Made by a program: the position numbers and the translations under genes. Of a DNA stretch of 64,000 nt, positions 37,408 to 49,891 are shown in pieces. The stretch comes from Paramecium octaurelia. Lineage: Eukaryota > Ciliophora > Oligohymenophorea > Peniculida > Parameciidae. The stretch covers positions 3,018-67,017 of the forward strand of contig CAJJDP010000117.1 in the NCBI GenBank assembly GCA_905182995.1, read 5' to 3'. The notes beneath the pieces were generated by a model. It was given only the letters and a program-made list of their open reading frames with translations. It searched no databases and was not told the origin of the DNA. Within the stretch, counting starts at the first letter, position 1. Each line of letters starts with the position of its first letter.

Positions 37408-38369
37408 ATGAGTCAATTTAATTTATTCAAATATGCATTCTTCCTCATATTTTTATTTCTAAATATAGATGATAAATTTGTTGACTACCAAATTTTTATG
37501 AGAAGAAACTCTTCTTTAGGAACGTTAACATCAATCGCAATTATGTTTTTAACAAGTTTAGCATTAACTTATTCAGCTGGTTAATATTACTGATCTGAAG
37601 AAAACAAATCAAATAATAATTATTTTAAGATTATTCATTCAACCAATAGATTTCCTTAACTAAGTTATATCATTATTTGAAATAAAGTATAGGACATTCA
37701 AATGTGGAAAAAAATAGAAAGTAGAATAGGACGCATTCTAAAATGATCAAAAAGAAAGTAAAGATGACCATTCTGCTATTATAAAATCTTCAATTTGAAC
37801 TACATCTAAATAATTTAAGTATTAAGGTATCATATAACTATCAAAAAGTGAATAAAGCTGAAATGTATTCAAGACATCCAACTGTCTATTCGATTAAAAA
37901 TGAGAAATCAATATACTTTGACTCCTTTATAAAATCTGAGTTCAACTTGTAGGAAGTTGTAGATTGTTTATTATTTTATCAATAATTGTAAAATACTGTA
38001 TTTAACAAGCTGTAGTCTCCATTTTTTTTGCTTACCCACCTTCTAAGGAGATACTTACAAAACTATAATTCCATATACCGTCCCCCTTATTTATAAAATA
38101 TTCCAATTTATATCCCTATAATAACTCATCTTATATTGTTTAATCATTATGTAGCAAATAAAGGCTCTTTATATAAAATCCAACATATGTTTACAATGAG
38201 GCCCTAGAAATATAGTTTTCGCTAAGATCACACATTTATATTTTCCATATAATTTACTATCACTTAATGGTTTTGGTCTGCAATTTAGGGAGTTTTCAGA
38301 ATTTCAGCCTTTATTATTATATGTTCCATCTTATTGATGAAAATATTCAATACATAATAGTTTGAGTGA
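37408..38369 (+). CDS. ciliate-type multi-span membrane protein
   Basis: ATG 37408 opens with a hydrophobic stretch (YAFFLIFLFLNIDDKFVDYQ), then a serine/threonine-rich turn and a second hydrophobic stretch (IAIMFLTSLALTYSAG). A 21-nt intron follows near 37579. From about 37745 one frame reads through a long extracellular-like region (YQKVNKAEMYSRHPTVYSI; ANKGSLYKIQHMFTMRP) into a C-terminal span (FRISAFIIICSILLMK) and a TGA at 38367-38369. The order (TM, TM, polar loop, TM near the C-terminus) resembles a large family of ciliate membrane proteins of unknown role. The stretch 37630-37745 is not resolved and may hide another intron or a lesion. The open frame goes on after the TGA in the next feature. 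Confidence 0.5.
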
Positions 38370-39227
38370 TAATAAAATTAAATATAAATTATATTATTAT
38401 TTTACTATGCAAAACATAAATAAGAAGCCATTTTAAATAGAATAAGTCCCTTAAATTATGATGAAAAATCCTTAATCTACAGAAATCAATATTGGAAAAT
38501 AAGATCATGTATTTATAAATTAGATTAGAATTCGATTTCTAAGTTTGAAAAACTTTAGCCTGAAATTATCTTTCTGATTAGTGAATTTTTAACATATGAT
38601 CAATATCTATAATTGCGATTAATTAATCACTATATGAATCGAAGAATTTAATATATTTCAGTTCTAAAGGTTTACTCAATCAAATCATAAATATAATATT
38701 TTTAATCAGAATTGGAAGAGAGGAGAAGGAATGAAAATTATGAATAAAATATCAAAGAATTTGGTCATTTTGATTATCAAATACAAAAATTAATTTGCAG
38801 GCTTGACTTAGCAAATTTGTTAGAAGTGAGAGCATATTGCAATCCACCATTAATCGTACTGTACATCTTTGAATACTTAATGATATTATTAAATATTAAA
38901 CCTAAGGATCCAAAAGATGTTTTTAAATCAATAAAAGTAATGTTATCAAACCCCGTTGAATTAGTCTGTAGGCTTGAATAAATGAAGATAAGTGATATAA
39001 AATAGTCTTAATTATAAAAACTTACACCTATTTTATAAATACCTGTTGAATTGGCTTAAAACCTAGCTAGGGCCAGTGGAATCATTTGTGAAATTATTTA
39101 GTTAATTGTCAAAGCTCATAACAGTTGTTAGTTCACGATTCAATTATTTATGATCGAAGAAAAAATAACGAAAAATATATACAAACTAGGTCATTTAAAT
39201 AAAATATTTGGCTTAAATAACAATTGA
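38370..39227 (+). CDS. F-box-like and dynein-stalk-like ORF in frame with the membrane protein
   Basis: After the TGA at 38367 the same frame stays open for 285 codons to TGA 39225-39227. Around 38555-38640 it reads FEKLQPEIIFLISEFLTYD and LRLINHYMN, which resembles an F-box helix pair. From about 38800 it reads LLEVRAYCNPPLIVLYIFEY, then LSNPVELVCRLEQMKISDI and ASGIICEIIQLIVKAH. This order fits the region around the microtubule-binding stalk of dynein heavy chain, where a conserved K/R-x-Asn-Pro-Pro stretch is followed by helices. The first ATG is deep inside, so this may be the cytosolic tail of the upstream protein with a nonsense codon, not a separate gene. Domain calls are by eye. Confidence 0.45.
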
Positions 39228-39497
39228 ATTAAATTTTGGATTTAAATAAAATATTAATATATTCATTTACTATTAGGCTCTATTTTAATTCTCAACTTAA
39301 CTTAATATCTATTGTGTTTCAAATATCTTAAAATAATTTTATTTATGAGCAGTTCGACAGTTATTCAATTTTTCATTAATTATAATTATATTATTTTTAT
39401 TTGACTTATATTTTTTAAAAGAAGCATAAACAATGTCTTTATATACTATAGAGGAATAGGATTTAAATGAAATCTTTTTCTAAAAGATCCACTTATT

Positions 39498-39959
39498 ATG
39501 ATTATTTCTAAATTTTACATATCTGAATTAGAAATAAAGATATACTCATTAAAAAACTAATTATTATTATTTGGGTTAAAAAACAAAAATCATTTCTATC
39601 ATATAAATGGATTAACTTTGTTAAATCAATTTTTATTACAACTTCTCAATCTTAAAAGGTCTATATCCTTTTTGAATTTCTGCTTTTTGAAATCATTAAT
39701 TTTGTTTATCATTTCTAGTTGCTATTAAAAGCTATTGCTGCAAGGTTATCAGCAACTTTTAAACTTTATAAAATATGGAATAGAGTATTATTGTGAAGTT
39801 TGCGCTTTTGGTATGAAGGTGAATGCCAGTGGAGACTTATTTATATTGTCATCTTTTCTTGGGGAGATTATAGCTATTTTGCTTGTGATAGTTTTGATTG
39901 ATGCAGCCCTTTTATTTTTATGTAAAAATAAACGAGCTTAAAGATTAAAAAAAGTTTGA
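39498..39959 (+). CDS. unidentified integral membrane protein
   Basis: A 153-codon frame from ATG 39498 to TGA 39957-39959. The middle has a hydrophobic segment (FLNFCFLKSLILFIISSC) and the C-terminal third a striking stretch YGIEYYCEVCAFGMKVNAS followed by a second span (LGEIIAILLVIVLIDAALLF) and a basic tail (CKNKRAQRLKK). The last 70 residues need no TAA or TAG codon. A start at 39433 (MSLYTIEEQDLNEIFF) would be reached by a one-base shift near 39485, so the true 5' end is open. Family not recognised. Confidence 0.45.
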
Positions 39960-40590
39960 ACAATCAATGGCATGATTAGGTCTGACCTAAATCATTCCTA
40001 TTAACTATCAATTTTTAATGTTTTTCAATTAATATTCGACAGACAGTTTGTTATATTGACTGATAGTTCATTGTTTCATATATCATTTTAGGGAATTTGT
40101 AAGTATTTGTGTTCATACCTATTCAACTAATTTGAATGGAAATAAGTAAATATATCAGAAAGAAATTTGTAGAAAAAAAAAAATTATTTATTGAGGAGAT
40201 TATCACTTTTAATATAGCTAATTTGGTTTTGAATTGGTTATTCGTTGAATTGCCTAAATAGTATTGTCATCCTTGAGTTAATTATATAATTTAGCATGAG
40301 AAGATTACTTATGAATTTTAATCTTAAAATTCCTATGGTCCATTTAAGGAACTGAATTTCTCCTAACAAAAATATGTTTCTTTATAACAATTTATTTACA
40401 AAAGAAAATGATGATATTAAAAAATTTAATAGGAAAATATATAATCAATTCAATTTAATATTTCTATGCATCAAATACCTTAACCATGTAAGGAATGACT
40501 AAATAAAATATCAAATCAAACGCAAAGAGTGGTAGTCTTCAATTAAGGTATAAGTACATTCAATAGCGCAACAATATAAGTCCAAATTGA
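39960..40590. other. no supported gene
   Basis: AT-rich spacer without clear open frames or repeats. Confidence 0.4.
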
Positions 40591-40854
40591 CAATAAAATC
40601 AATAAGAATCTTGTGTTGGTGAAAGAAAGCAGATGTTTATAAGCTAAATTGAAAATGATGTGTATAATAGATCATTGGTCTTAGAGCGCAATTATTATTA
40701 GATAATTGTCTATCGGAATTCCAGCCCTTTGGATGAACTAACTCTATCCTACTTAAGAAACATTATAAGGACAAATAATTGTTAAAGAAAAGAGAATTTA
40801 AAGTGTAAAATAGTAATATCTTTCACTCCAAATTTGATTTGTTAATCCCTCTGA
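40591..40854 (+). CDS. short unidentified ORF
   Basis: An 87-codon frame between TGA codons at 40588 and 40852 reads SCVGERKQMFISQIENDVYN, then LVLERNYYQIIVYRNSSPLD and LTLSYLRNIIRTNN. Composition is protein-like and GC rises locally. Another frame is open over the same span, so the choice is uncertain. It could be one exon of a larger or decayed gene. No domain is recognised. Confidence 0.3.
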
Positions 40855-42090
40855 TTTCCTTAGATGTTAATAAAACCTATTTTAATGTCCAAAATTACTT
40901 GTATTCTAAAAAAGGATGAAATTGTTTCATACCTAACTTAATTACACAATTTAATGCAATTATTTTTAGAGTATGCTTATAATGAAGATTTCTCAATCAT
41001 CCACCAATTATATTTCAATTCTATTATAATTTATAATTAAGAAAAATTGATCTTTTATTTTTATTTATTATTATTAATTTTGCATAATAAATTAAGCTAG
41101 TGTATAATATTATGTCAAAAATTGTTTTAACTATCCCACTATAGGAAATAATAACAAGTTTCAATTTCTGAAATCTAAGAATTCAGATTATTTGAAGTGT
41201 ATTGTATACTATTATTATTATTTAAAATCCATCTAAGTGTCGTTAAGATCACTTCATCAATATCTTCATTTTACAAGTATACTGACCAGAAATGATAGAA
41301 CAATTACCAATTATTTAGTAAAGTAACAATAGGATTTACACATTATTTCTTACAAACGCTCTCGCTCTCAAATACTAATAAAAATGATCATTACATGAGG
41401 GTTTGGAAAGTGTATCAATATAATTAAGTTTTGAAAGCAAATTGATAATTCTTACCAAAAACAAGAAACTTACCATAATATTTTAAAGATTTGAAATCTA
41501 TGAATGCATTCAATGAAATTGAACATGTATCTTATAAATAGTTATTTTTCCATTAATTTAGATATTGGGTGTTGGTTTCACAACTGTTTTATTATGTAAT
41601 AGAGAGCTCCTCACATTGTTTATTAATAATAGATTATAACTCAAATGAGTAGAGTGTCGTAGAGCATATCCAAGAATAGATATATGGAATCGCAAGCAAA
41701 TTTCTATTAGCTAAGTGATCCATTTTTTGAAAAAAATGAGGAAAATAGGCTAATACTCAATTGATGATATCTTGTTGACTGGGTTTAAATAATTTTCAAA
41801 CTTTTTTGCAAAACCAAAATCCTAATAACAAAGTTATACCTAAGTTTAAATTATATATTTTCAAAATCTGAAATATGCTTTAAGATGTTATATATCAATT
41901 AAATCATTCTTCTTTCATCCTTTATTTATATTAACCTTAATTTAATCTTTAACTTAAATTATCCTAGTATTTGATCCATTTTAATTATTATTTTACTCCT
42001 ATAAAATTTCTAATCAATCTTTTTTCTTTTATAATTCGATTATAAATCTTGGATTTCATAAGATTAAAATTTATTTAATGATTTCATCTC
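40855..42090. other. no supported gene
   Basis: AT-rich spacer of 1.2 kb upstream of the second MORN-like gene. Nothing supportable was seen on either strand. Confidence 0.4.
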
Positions 42091-44804
42091 ATGTATACTG
42101 TTAGGAGCATCCAAAATAAAGGATTTAAGGAATTTATAGAGAAAAATAGAAATATGGGTTTCTTAGAAAGGTATGCAGTGAGTGCATTTCCAACCTCTAA
42201 ATACCCTCTAAATCAACTATATCCTAAAACGACTTTGTTATAGAGATATTAAGAATTTAGAAAAGATAGTATTATGATTTTGATCGAGGGGAAGCTGAAT
42301 CAATCTTGAAAGAAGTTCTTAAGCAAATCGAACAATTAAAAGTTGAAATCACTATGATTTTCTCAACCATAATTGATTCCATCTTGAGTATTTCTAATAT
42401 CCAAAAGACAGGTGATGACAAATTTAAAGAAATCATTAATGATAACCTTAATCCCTATCTATGCTCTTAATCGGAATTAGAATTTCTGTACAACTTTTTG
42501 GAAGAAAACAGTTATGAAAAATGGACAAAAAAAAAAAATCCTTAGCTTTAGAAGTAAAGAGATCAGGAGTACATTTGGAAAAGCTGATTCAAAATGCATA
42601 CAAAACAAGTCATTTAGTTGATTTAATTTCCATTAATTAGAAGAACTGTATCGAGTAATTAGGCACTAAAGATAAAATAAAAGATAGAATCACTCCATTA
42701 GAAGGGTTATAGGATGTCAATAATCAATTAGTACAAACAAAGGTTCATCTTATAACAGAAAATACTGGAACTAAAATTTATAATAAAGATGGATAAATTC
42801 TAAGATAGTATATTTTTAAATGTTAAATTTTTTAGAGAAAAGAATAAATTAGGATAAAAATTTGAATATGAATATAAAAATCTGGAATAAATTAAATATC
42901 TATAGTTTAAAGGACAATATGGAGTGAATGGCTATAGAATTAATTAATGGGATTATTTTTGGAAAGGTGAATATATCGGGGGTGGTTTGTACAATCATTT
43001 GGGGTAAAAAGTTGGAAATTGGATAGATTTACAAGAAAATTATCGAGAGTATTAATAAATATTAAATTTATTTTAGGAAATAGAAAATAATTGAAAAAGG
43101 ATCCTATAAGGAGGGTTAGAGATTTGGTTTTTGGAATTTGTATTGGAATTAACATCAAATGTAAAAATATTAATAATTAAAAAATTAGAGGGGGCGGATC
43201 ATATAGTGATGACGGATAATCAATGAAAATTGGAAAATGGATTGAAATAAGCGATGGATATGAAAAATATGCAAAAATAACTTATAAAGGTGAATATAAA
43301 AGAGGGAAAAAGGTTAATATGTGGGAAACTTGGTTTGACAATCAATTGTCAAAATCTTAATACTAGATGTAAATTGTTTTAATAATAAATGGTTAGAGGT
43401 GGCGGATTATATGATGATAGAGGTGATGCCATCAAAATTGGATAATGGATTGAGCTGAATGATAATTTTTCCCATGATTTTTAACTCATTTATTAGGGTG
43501 AATATAAAAATAGTAACAAAGTTGGTGTTTGGATTATGAAATTTGGTGGATCGTATATGTAAGACACAAAAAAGATTTATATTAGTGGTGGTGGATCATA
43601 TGATGAAAGAGGATATTGCATTAAGATTGGTAAATGGGTTGAGTTGTCTGCTAAATTTTGTTCTAAATGGTTAGTCACTTTTAAAGGTGAATATAAAAAT
43701 GGAAAAAAGTTGGTAGATGGGATACTGCATTATCTGGAATTGAGATGTAAAATATTGTATTTAGTTTGACCTTAGTGGTGGTGGACAATATGATGAGGAA
43801 GGCTAATAAAAAAAGATTGGAAAATGGATTGAGTTAAATGATGAATTTTGTGATTAATTTTATGTCACTAATTAAGGTGAATACAATAATGATCATAAAG
43901 TTGGTAAATGGAATATCACCATTTACTCAAAGAGTAACCGGAATGAATGCGCGTAACATATATAAAATAACATATTTAGGGGAGGTGGATGTTATGACCA
44001 AAAAGGTGATGGCATTAAGATTGGGAAATGGATTGAGTTATGTGATGATTTCAATAAAAATAGATAAATAATTTATAAAGGCAAGTATTAAAATGGGTAA
44101 AAAGCTGGCAAATGGGATATTTTTTTTGTTCAGAAGTGTGGAGATGAAGAGAGAAAGAAAAAGATGTAATTAATTTCAGTAAATTATCTAGTGGAGGTGG
44201 ATCATATGATGATAAAGGTGATGGGAGTAAAATTGGAAAATGGATTGAATTATGCGATGGTTTTAATATCGATAAATAAATAACTTATAAAGGGAAGTAT
44301 TAATATGGTTAAAAAGTTGGCTTATGGGATGTTATTTTTAATCATAGATATGGAGAAAATGAGAAAAAAATCAAAATGTAACACTATTATATAAAAAATG
44401 ATTAGTGGGGAAAGATTATACGATGAAAAAGGTGATGGTTATAAAATTGGGAAATGGATTGAGATATGCGATTAATTTAAAAAGGATAGATAAATAATTT
44501 ATAAAGGTGAGTATAAAAATGAAAGAAAAATTGGAAGATGGGGTACTTTTTTATTGGATATTTAAGCAAATCAATTTTACATGTAAGATTTAACATAAAT
44601 GTAAATTTTAGTGGTGGCGGATCATATGATGAAGGAGGTAATGGGATAAAGATTGGAAATTGGATTGAGCTGGATGATGACTATAGTTACAGTTGTTAGG
44701 AGATTTATACTGGAGATTATAAAAATGGCATAAAAGTTGGTATATGGGTGAAAAGAAATGCGAGTTCTCCCAATTCATGTTAAGAAATCATTTATGATAA
44801 TTGA
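42091..44804 (+). CDS. MORN-like repeat protein, second paralogue, with a one-base deletion
   Basis: ATG 42091 to TGA 44802-44804, thirteen exons. The N-terminal 190 residues are helical and charged (ESILKEVLKQIEQLK; VHLEKLIQNAYKTSH), then comes the block NLEQIKYLQFKGQYG shared with the two paralogues, a half repeat, a first repeat split by an intron (43049-43076), and eight single-exon repeats ending like G-K-K-V-G-x-W. Introns: 42269-42288, 42511-42545, 42808-42835, 43049-43076, 43161-43188, 43369-43396, 43559-43585, 43747-43775, 43953-43979, 44166-44191, 44378-44405, 44583-44611. The last exon is 193 nt, like that of the 4.7-9.0 kb gene. Exon 43586-43746 is 161 nt: near 43703 the codons for Asn-Gly-Lys-Lys-Val lack one base, which would stop translation soon after. 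Either a sequence error or a recent knockout. Confidence 0.8.
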
Positions 44805-45654
44805 ATAATAATAATTTTACAATAAAATTAAATCAAATAGTTGAGTGTTGTCATAAGTTTTACTTTCAATTTTTCTATTTACTTCAAACCTTACGATAGA
44901 TATTTGTTAATTTATTCTTTGTACTTTGCGACCAATTATATAGCATTTTTCACTATAACTTTGATATCATCTTAAAGCAAATAGTATTTTATTGAACTTT
45001 CAAACATTTTGGATGATTATTTACAAAAGAATGCTAAAAATTGAATTGTTTTTTATGTGATGATACAATTTTAATTCTTTTATGTCTATGCTATTAATTG
45101 AACTTTGATATAATAGAAATCATATATAATAAATTCAGAAAAAGTGGATATAGAGATAAATATTAGCTAGAATATATATATATATTAATGGAGGAAATGA
45201 TATTCAAATATTGTATTGAAAGACAATATTTATGATACTTCCATTGCAAAATAGTATGTTATGTATATAAATATATCATTTTATAAATCTTTCATAAAGT
45301 AATATCCACACTTATATTTTCTTAAAAAACACACCAAAAGAAGTAAATAAAATGTTAAATTGTGCTAATCCTTGTTGATAAATTTATTAGTTTTGAACCA
45401 ATTTAAAAATAAATCATTGATAGTTATGAAACAAATCGTGTTTTATCTATAATATGATATCGTTTTCTTCGCTGCTTTAATAATGAATTTTAAATTTGTT
45501 TTTGATTACTACATAATAATTACCCTCTGCTTCAAAATAGTGAAATAATTTCACAAAATATTGTTATAAAGCAAGTGGTTAAGTATACAATAGATCATAA
45601 GAGGGGAGTTGTGACATCGGAAAATAAATTTTTGAAAAGTCTATTCACTAAAAA
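44805..45654. other. spacer with a short TA microsatellite
   Basis: AT-rich spacer. At about 45173-45187 there is a run of seven to eight TA units. No gene was seen. Confidence 0.4.
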
Positions 45655-46100
45655 TCAATTTGGAGCACTTATATCTTCAAATCCAAAAAAATTGATTTTT
45701 TTTTTTGGGCAAAATAGAAGATGTTTAAGAGAAGAAATTTGTGCCCTTTAGGTTTCAATTAACTAGATTTAATTCAATTATATGAATTACTTTAATTTTT
45801 TAGTTTAGAGAAAATTATTATTGAGCGCACAATATGCTTAAATTGTGAAAATCATATAACAAAGTCTTATAAAGGTTTCACAAAAACTATTTTCCCAAAA
45901 GCATTTTCCTGTTTGACTCGTAAACGATTTCAAATATCGAAAATTTATAAAATTTTTGGAAATTTTTAAACCCTCCTGGTTTTTGTATTTCAAAATAAAG
46001 CAGTCATAATTCAATTGATAGTAATATTCAATCAAAATTAACTAATCGGTTTTGTCGATTCGGTTGAAATTCTCCAAATACTAAATTAAGCAAATTTAAT
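45655..46100 (-). CDS. unidentified ORF
   Basis: A TGA-free minus-strand frame of about 148 codons ends at TGA 45657-45655. It reads IEYYYQLNYDCFILKYKNQE, then FINFRYLKSFTSQTGKCFW and later SSLKHLLFCPKKKINFFGF. The upstream part (about 46035-45838) uses no TAA or TAG codon. No start Met is visible; an exon may lie further upstream. Composition supports coding, but no family is recognised. Confidence 0.35.
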
Positions 46101-46877
46101 TTAGAATTATCATTGCCGAAAGCTCATGAATTCTACTGGATCATAAGAATTTAATCCAAAATTATTTAAGAAGTGAAATTATTTACAATAATTAGCTTAA
46201 GAAAAATAGCAATCATTAATTAGTCTTAATAAATATAACCAAAATAATAGCATAATTATCCCCTTTACCCATTTTCTTATCAGATTTGTAATGATATTTA
46301 AGTTAACTAAGGAGAGTGGTATTATGCTATTGCAGTTATGCTAATTCATTTATTAAGTTAGTTTGAAAGTATTCGCATGATCATTAAATAAAAGTAAGAA
46401 TATTGATGAATATGTTGATCTTTATTTTAATATTATTCCATTAAATAATAGTTAATAATTATTGGATTTTAAAAATAACATATAATTCTAATTATTCCCT
46501 TAAGAAATCAGAATATGAATGAAGACTAATTGCATAGGTTCATTGTTACTTTTAAATTGTGTATAATTATTTTCATTACTTTTATGTCAGAATTCTCTTA
46601 ATTAGATGTTAATTAATTCGAAATTTATTTGATCTGTAAAATTGGATGATATGTTTTCACTTTGAAATATTGAAGGTAAAGTCAAATAGATCTTGAAAAA
46701 TAAGGCTAACCTTGCTTCGTTGCAAATAAAGCAATATTTTACAGTTCAGATTTCCTCAAGACAAAATTAATTAATCAAATCATTATTTATTTGTATTAAA
46801 TAAAATGAGAGTTGTCTAATATTACTGATAAAATGAAATTATAATAATTGATTGATGACTTAATATTTAATACTGAA
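46101..46877. other. no supported gene
   Basis: AT-rich spacer downstream of the surface-antigen gene. Nothing else was seen. Confidence 0.4.
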
Positions 46878-47681
46878 TCAAAACATAACCATGGCGATGA
46901 ATCCAATGAAGGCCATAATATATGCCTTACTGCTTGATCCTGAACATTCAGAACAAGCACTTCCATCCCAATAATAATGACCTGAGGTTTTATCAAAACA
47001 ATTTGATGATGTTAAAGCACTAACATCAGTAGCATCAGTGCAAGCATTATTAGCCCAGGTACAAATATTGACTCCAGAGTGATCATCTAAATGTACTGTT
47101 ACTCAAGTCTCGGCTGAAACCCTATCGGCACATGTAAATGCAGAACAACCACTTCCTTATGTCCATTTGCAGTGTAGTGCGCATACCTCTTACTCAGTTA
47201 TTGCTGAGCATTTTGAAACGTCAATTGGTGAACAAGTACTGGCTTTGAACCAGCAAATGGTTGTATCATTTGGTGACTTAAAGTTGCAATCTGAAGAATT
47301 TTAAAAATTTGAGCATGAGACTGATCCTGTTTTGCATGTAGTCTTTCCATCTGTTCCAGTTGCTCCTGGAATACAGGTACTACTTTTGGAATAGCATTAA
47401 TCAACTACTGACACAGTGTAATCTACACAGGCTGTAAAGTTTGCGCATTTTGAAGTTGAATCATTCCATGCACATGAATCATTTGAATCACATGTTGGCT
47501 AACTGGTGTAAGTGGTGCAATCAACTGTCTTTGCTGTGCATGCAGAATCAGCAGATGACCAAGTGCATCCATCTTTACAATCAGCAGGTTAAACAATTTC
47601 TGTGCAATCACAAATTTTTGTGGCAGTCAAGGCTTGGAATGAAAGAGATATCGTAGCTATAAGCAATAATTATGTCTTCAT
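46878..47681 (-). CDS. Cys-rich GPI-type surface antigen with one in-frame TGA
   Basis: The frame from ATG 47681 to TGA 46880-46878 is 268 codons. It starts with a signal peptide (MKTQLLLIATISLSFQA). The body is Thr/Ser-rich with regularly spaced Cys (DCKDGCTWSSADSAC; DSNDSCAWNDSTSKC; ICTWANNACTDATDVSAL), the pattern of Paramecium surface (immobilisation-type) antigens. The end is a short hydrophobic tail after a small-residue stretch (SGSSSKAYIMAFIGFIAMV), as expected for a GPI anchor signal. It is far shorter than classical antigens of the group. An in-frame TGA at 47105-47103 falls after RVSAET, where the periodic pattern expects Cys. A 30-nt GT-AG piece spanning it could be spliced in frame but would remove a Cys. 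GC content is clearly above its surroundings. Confidence 0.8.
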
Positions 47682-48117
47682 TTTAATATCTTTATATTTT
47701 TATTATATCACAAATTTTCATAAAACTGGTTATATAGAGCTTCCGTAAATCACTTTACAAGTTAAAAATTTAATGCCATTTTTACCAGTTCTTTTTAAAT
47801 TTTCCATCAAAGGCAAATAAATTTTAATTTGATATTATTATTTTCAAATATCCTCCACCAATGGTGCTAAAGGTCTTTAATTTAGCTACACATATTATTA
47901 ATAATGGTATTCATATTGCTAATCTTCAATATTTCGCTGCATCTATATTATAATTAATTATCCCACAATTATCTGATTTGTTCTCATTTTCACTCAGAAG
48001 GCTAAACTTAGGAAGAACCTATCATACTATTCTTTACTTACATTGATATATAAATATTTATACTTCTAGTCTCCGCATTCTTCTTTATGTTAATAAATAC
48101 GAAAAAGAAGGTGGAAA
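47682..48117. other. spacer with a possible decayed coding stretch
   Basis: On the minus strand about 47995-47800 a frame reads protein-like (IPLLIICVAKLKTFSTIGG), but it is broken by TGA twice within a few codons upstream, at places where Trp would fit. No intron solves this. Too little to call a gene. Confidence 0.25.
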
Positions 48118-48530
48118 TCATACAGTTTTATCAAATATACTCCTTAAAATATTTATTTGATTTAACCTGCTATGAGATTCTTCATATTTTATACAAATAA
48201 TTAGCTTTCTGAAGCTTAGTTAAACCAAATAACATAATAATTGTGCCTTCTGCTTGGAATTAGTACCAAGTAATATTATGTTGATTGAAAAATTATAAAG
48301 GCAGCTGTGTGGCAAAGCAACCGATATTCCAAAAAGAAATGATATTGTGTTTGATAGCCAGTTTAAATAATTACTAAATTTATATGGGTTTGGTTATTAA
48401 ACAACACCCTTTTTTCTTAAATAGTTCTTATTGTGAATCACATTATAAGCAATGGCAATACTATTAGGATTCCTACACTATTGTCTCGCTTTTATGTAGA
48501 GTACTGAAGAATTAAAAAGAAAATTTAAGG
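48118..48530 (-). CDS. unidentified ORF with a hydrophobic segment
   Basis: A TGA-free minus-strand frame of about 135 codons ends at TGA 48120-48118. It contains NPNSIAIAYNVIHNKNYLRK, QPNPYKFSNYLNWLS, a hydrophobic stretch (ISFLFGISVALPHSC) and a basic C-terminus. No start is clear and it could be the last exon of a longer or decayed gene. Family not recognised. Confidence 0.35.
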
Positions 48531-49891
48531 TAACAACTCAATGAATTAGAATTATTCATTTTATATTGATTATTAATTGTATTTTATTAAGTATTGATTA
48601 GAGTATTGAAAGACTTACAATCATAAAAAAAGAATTATTTTCATGATCACAATTAAAAACAAAAATCAATTTTCCTATTTTTTTAAATTGTTTAACCTTG
48701 CTTTTATATGAAATGATTTTTTTTAATTAAATTTGACCTAGTTTTCTTATTTTGAGCGTTAATAATAGAGCTTTTGCTGTTAATATCTCCAGCTATTTAA
48801 TTGATTCTAAAAAATTTCTCCTCAACTTTAGACGACAATACTAATGATTATCCGAAGTCAGAACAGCTAGAACATGCTTTTAGATTCTTTTCAAAATGGA
48901 TCATTAGTAAAATAAGTAAAAAAGATTTTTTTTGATTCATTGTAGGATAATTTCTTAATTATCCTATACTTACTTTTCATAAAGGAACTTAGATGTTAAA
49001 TTAAATTCAATGAATAAAATTCAAAGTATATATTTCAAGAAATCGAGATTTTTAAGGTATCTTGAATTAATTTTAGAATGCTTTATCAAAGTGAAAAGGC
49101 AATAAAGTATAGGCTCTAATGCATTTTGTACATGAAATTTTCACTATAGTGATTAACTAATTATTTAAAGAGTTTTCTTGTTCTACATAATGTCTCTTTC
49201 ACAAACTCAACCTTGATTTCTGACTGGATGAATATTCAATTCTTTTAAAAACTAAATTTATTATACAAATAGAATTTAGATTTTAATATAGAGGTCTGTA
49301 ATATTAGAGGTGAAAAGGTCTGAAAGATTTGGTTGAAAAAGATGAGAAAAAATATAAGAGATAAAGAAGAACTAAATACAAAATTAAATCGCCATAAAGT
49401 ATATATATTATGATGCTCCACCGTAAAAGATGAGATTCTTTAACATCTTGTATCAATCTAATATATATAGAAGGAAAAAGGAGTGAAATAATTTTAATAA
49501 TGCTTGATTGTTATATTTTATAGAATCCTCAAATACATGGTCAGCATTGCTCATAAGCATCATAAACTTATATGAACTAGTCCTTACTCCCTTTGGATAA
49601 ATTAGTTTCTGCTAGAATCCTGTTTAATTATAAATATTTTACTACAAAACTACAAAAATATCAACAAATTTGTGTTGATTATAATAATGAAGGTGATTTA
49701 TGCTAAATTCTTCATTAATACATTTACTCAAATATGAAGTGTTTGTAGCAACCATCATGAATGTTTTTTTATATTTTTCAAACAAAATAATTGCTATACA
49801 TTAATAATTATCTTAAGAAATATAATAATAATCGATCATTTTGATGATTCTTTATATTAATTATAAGGGTTTTTAATACGAATAAATTAAA
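48531..49891. other. no supported gene
   Basis: AT-rich spacer. From 49147 on it is the first copy of the overlap described below and forms the 3' flank of the Cys-rich gene. No further gene was seen. Confidence 0.4.

Noticed and set aside
42511-42545. Frameshift in a run of twelve A in the second MORN-like gene
   Set aside because: A 35-nt GT-AG intron containing the run restores the frame and gives a continuous helical protein.
47198-47656. Short usual-code ORFs on both strands around the surface antigen
   Set aside because: They are other frames of the antigen gene, which alone has a signal peptide, regular Cys spacing and a GPI-type tail.
47800-47995. Trp reading of TGA (mitochondrial-type code) in a protein-like stretch
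   Set aside because: Only two TGA codons in a short stretch support it, while TGA acts as stop for every well-supported gene here. A decayed fragment is simpler.
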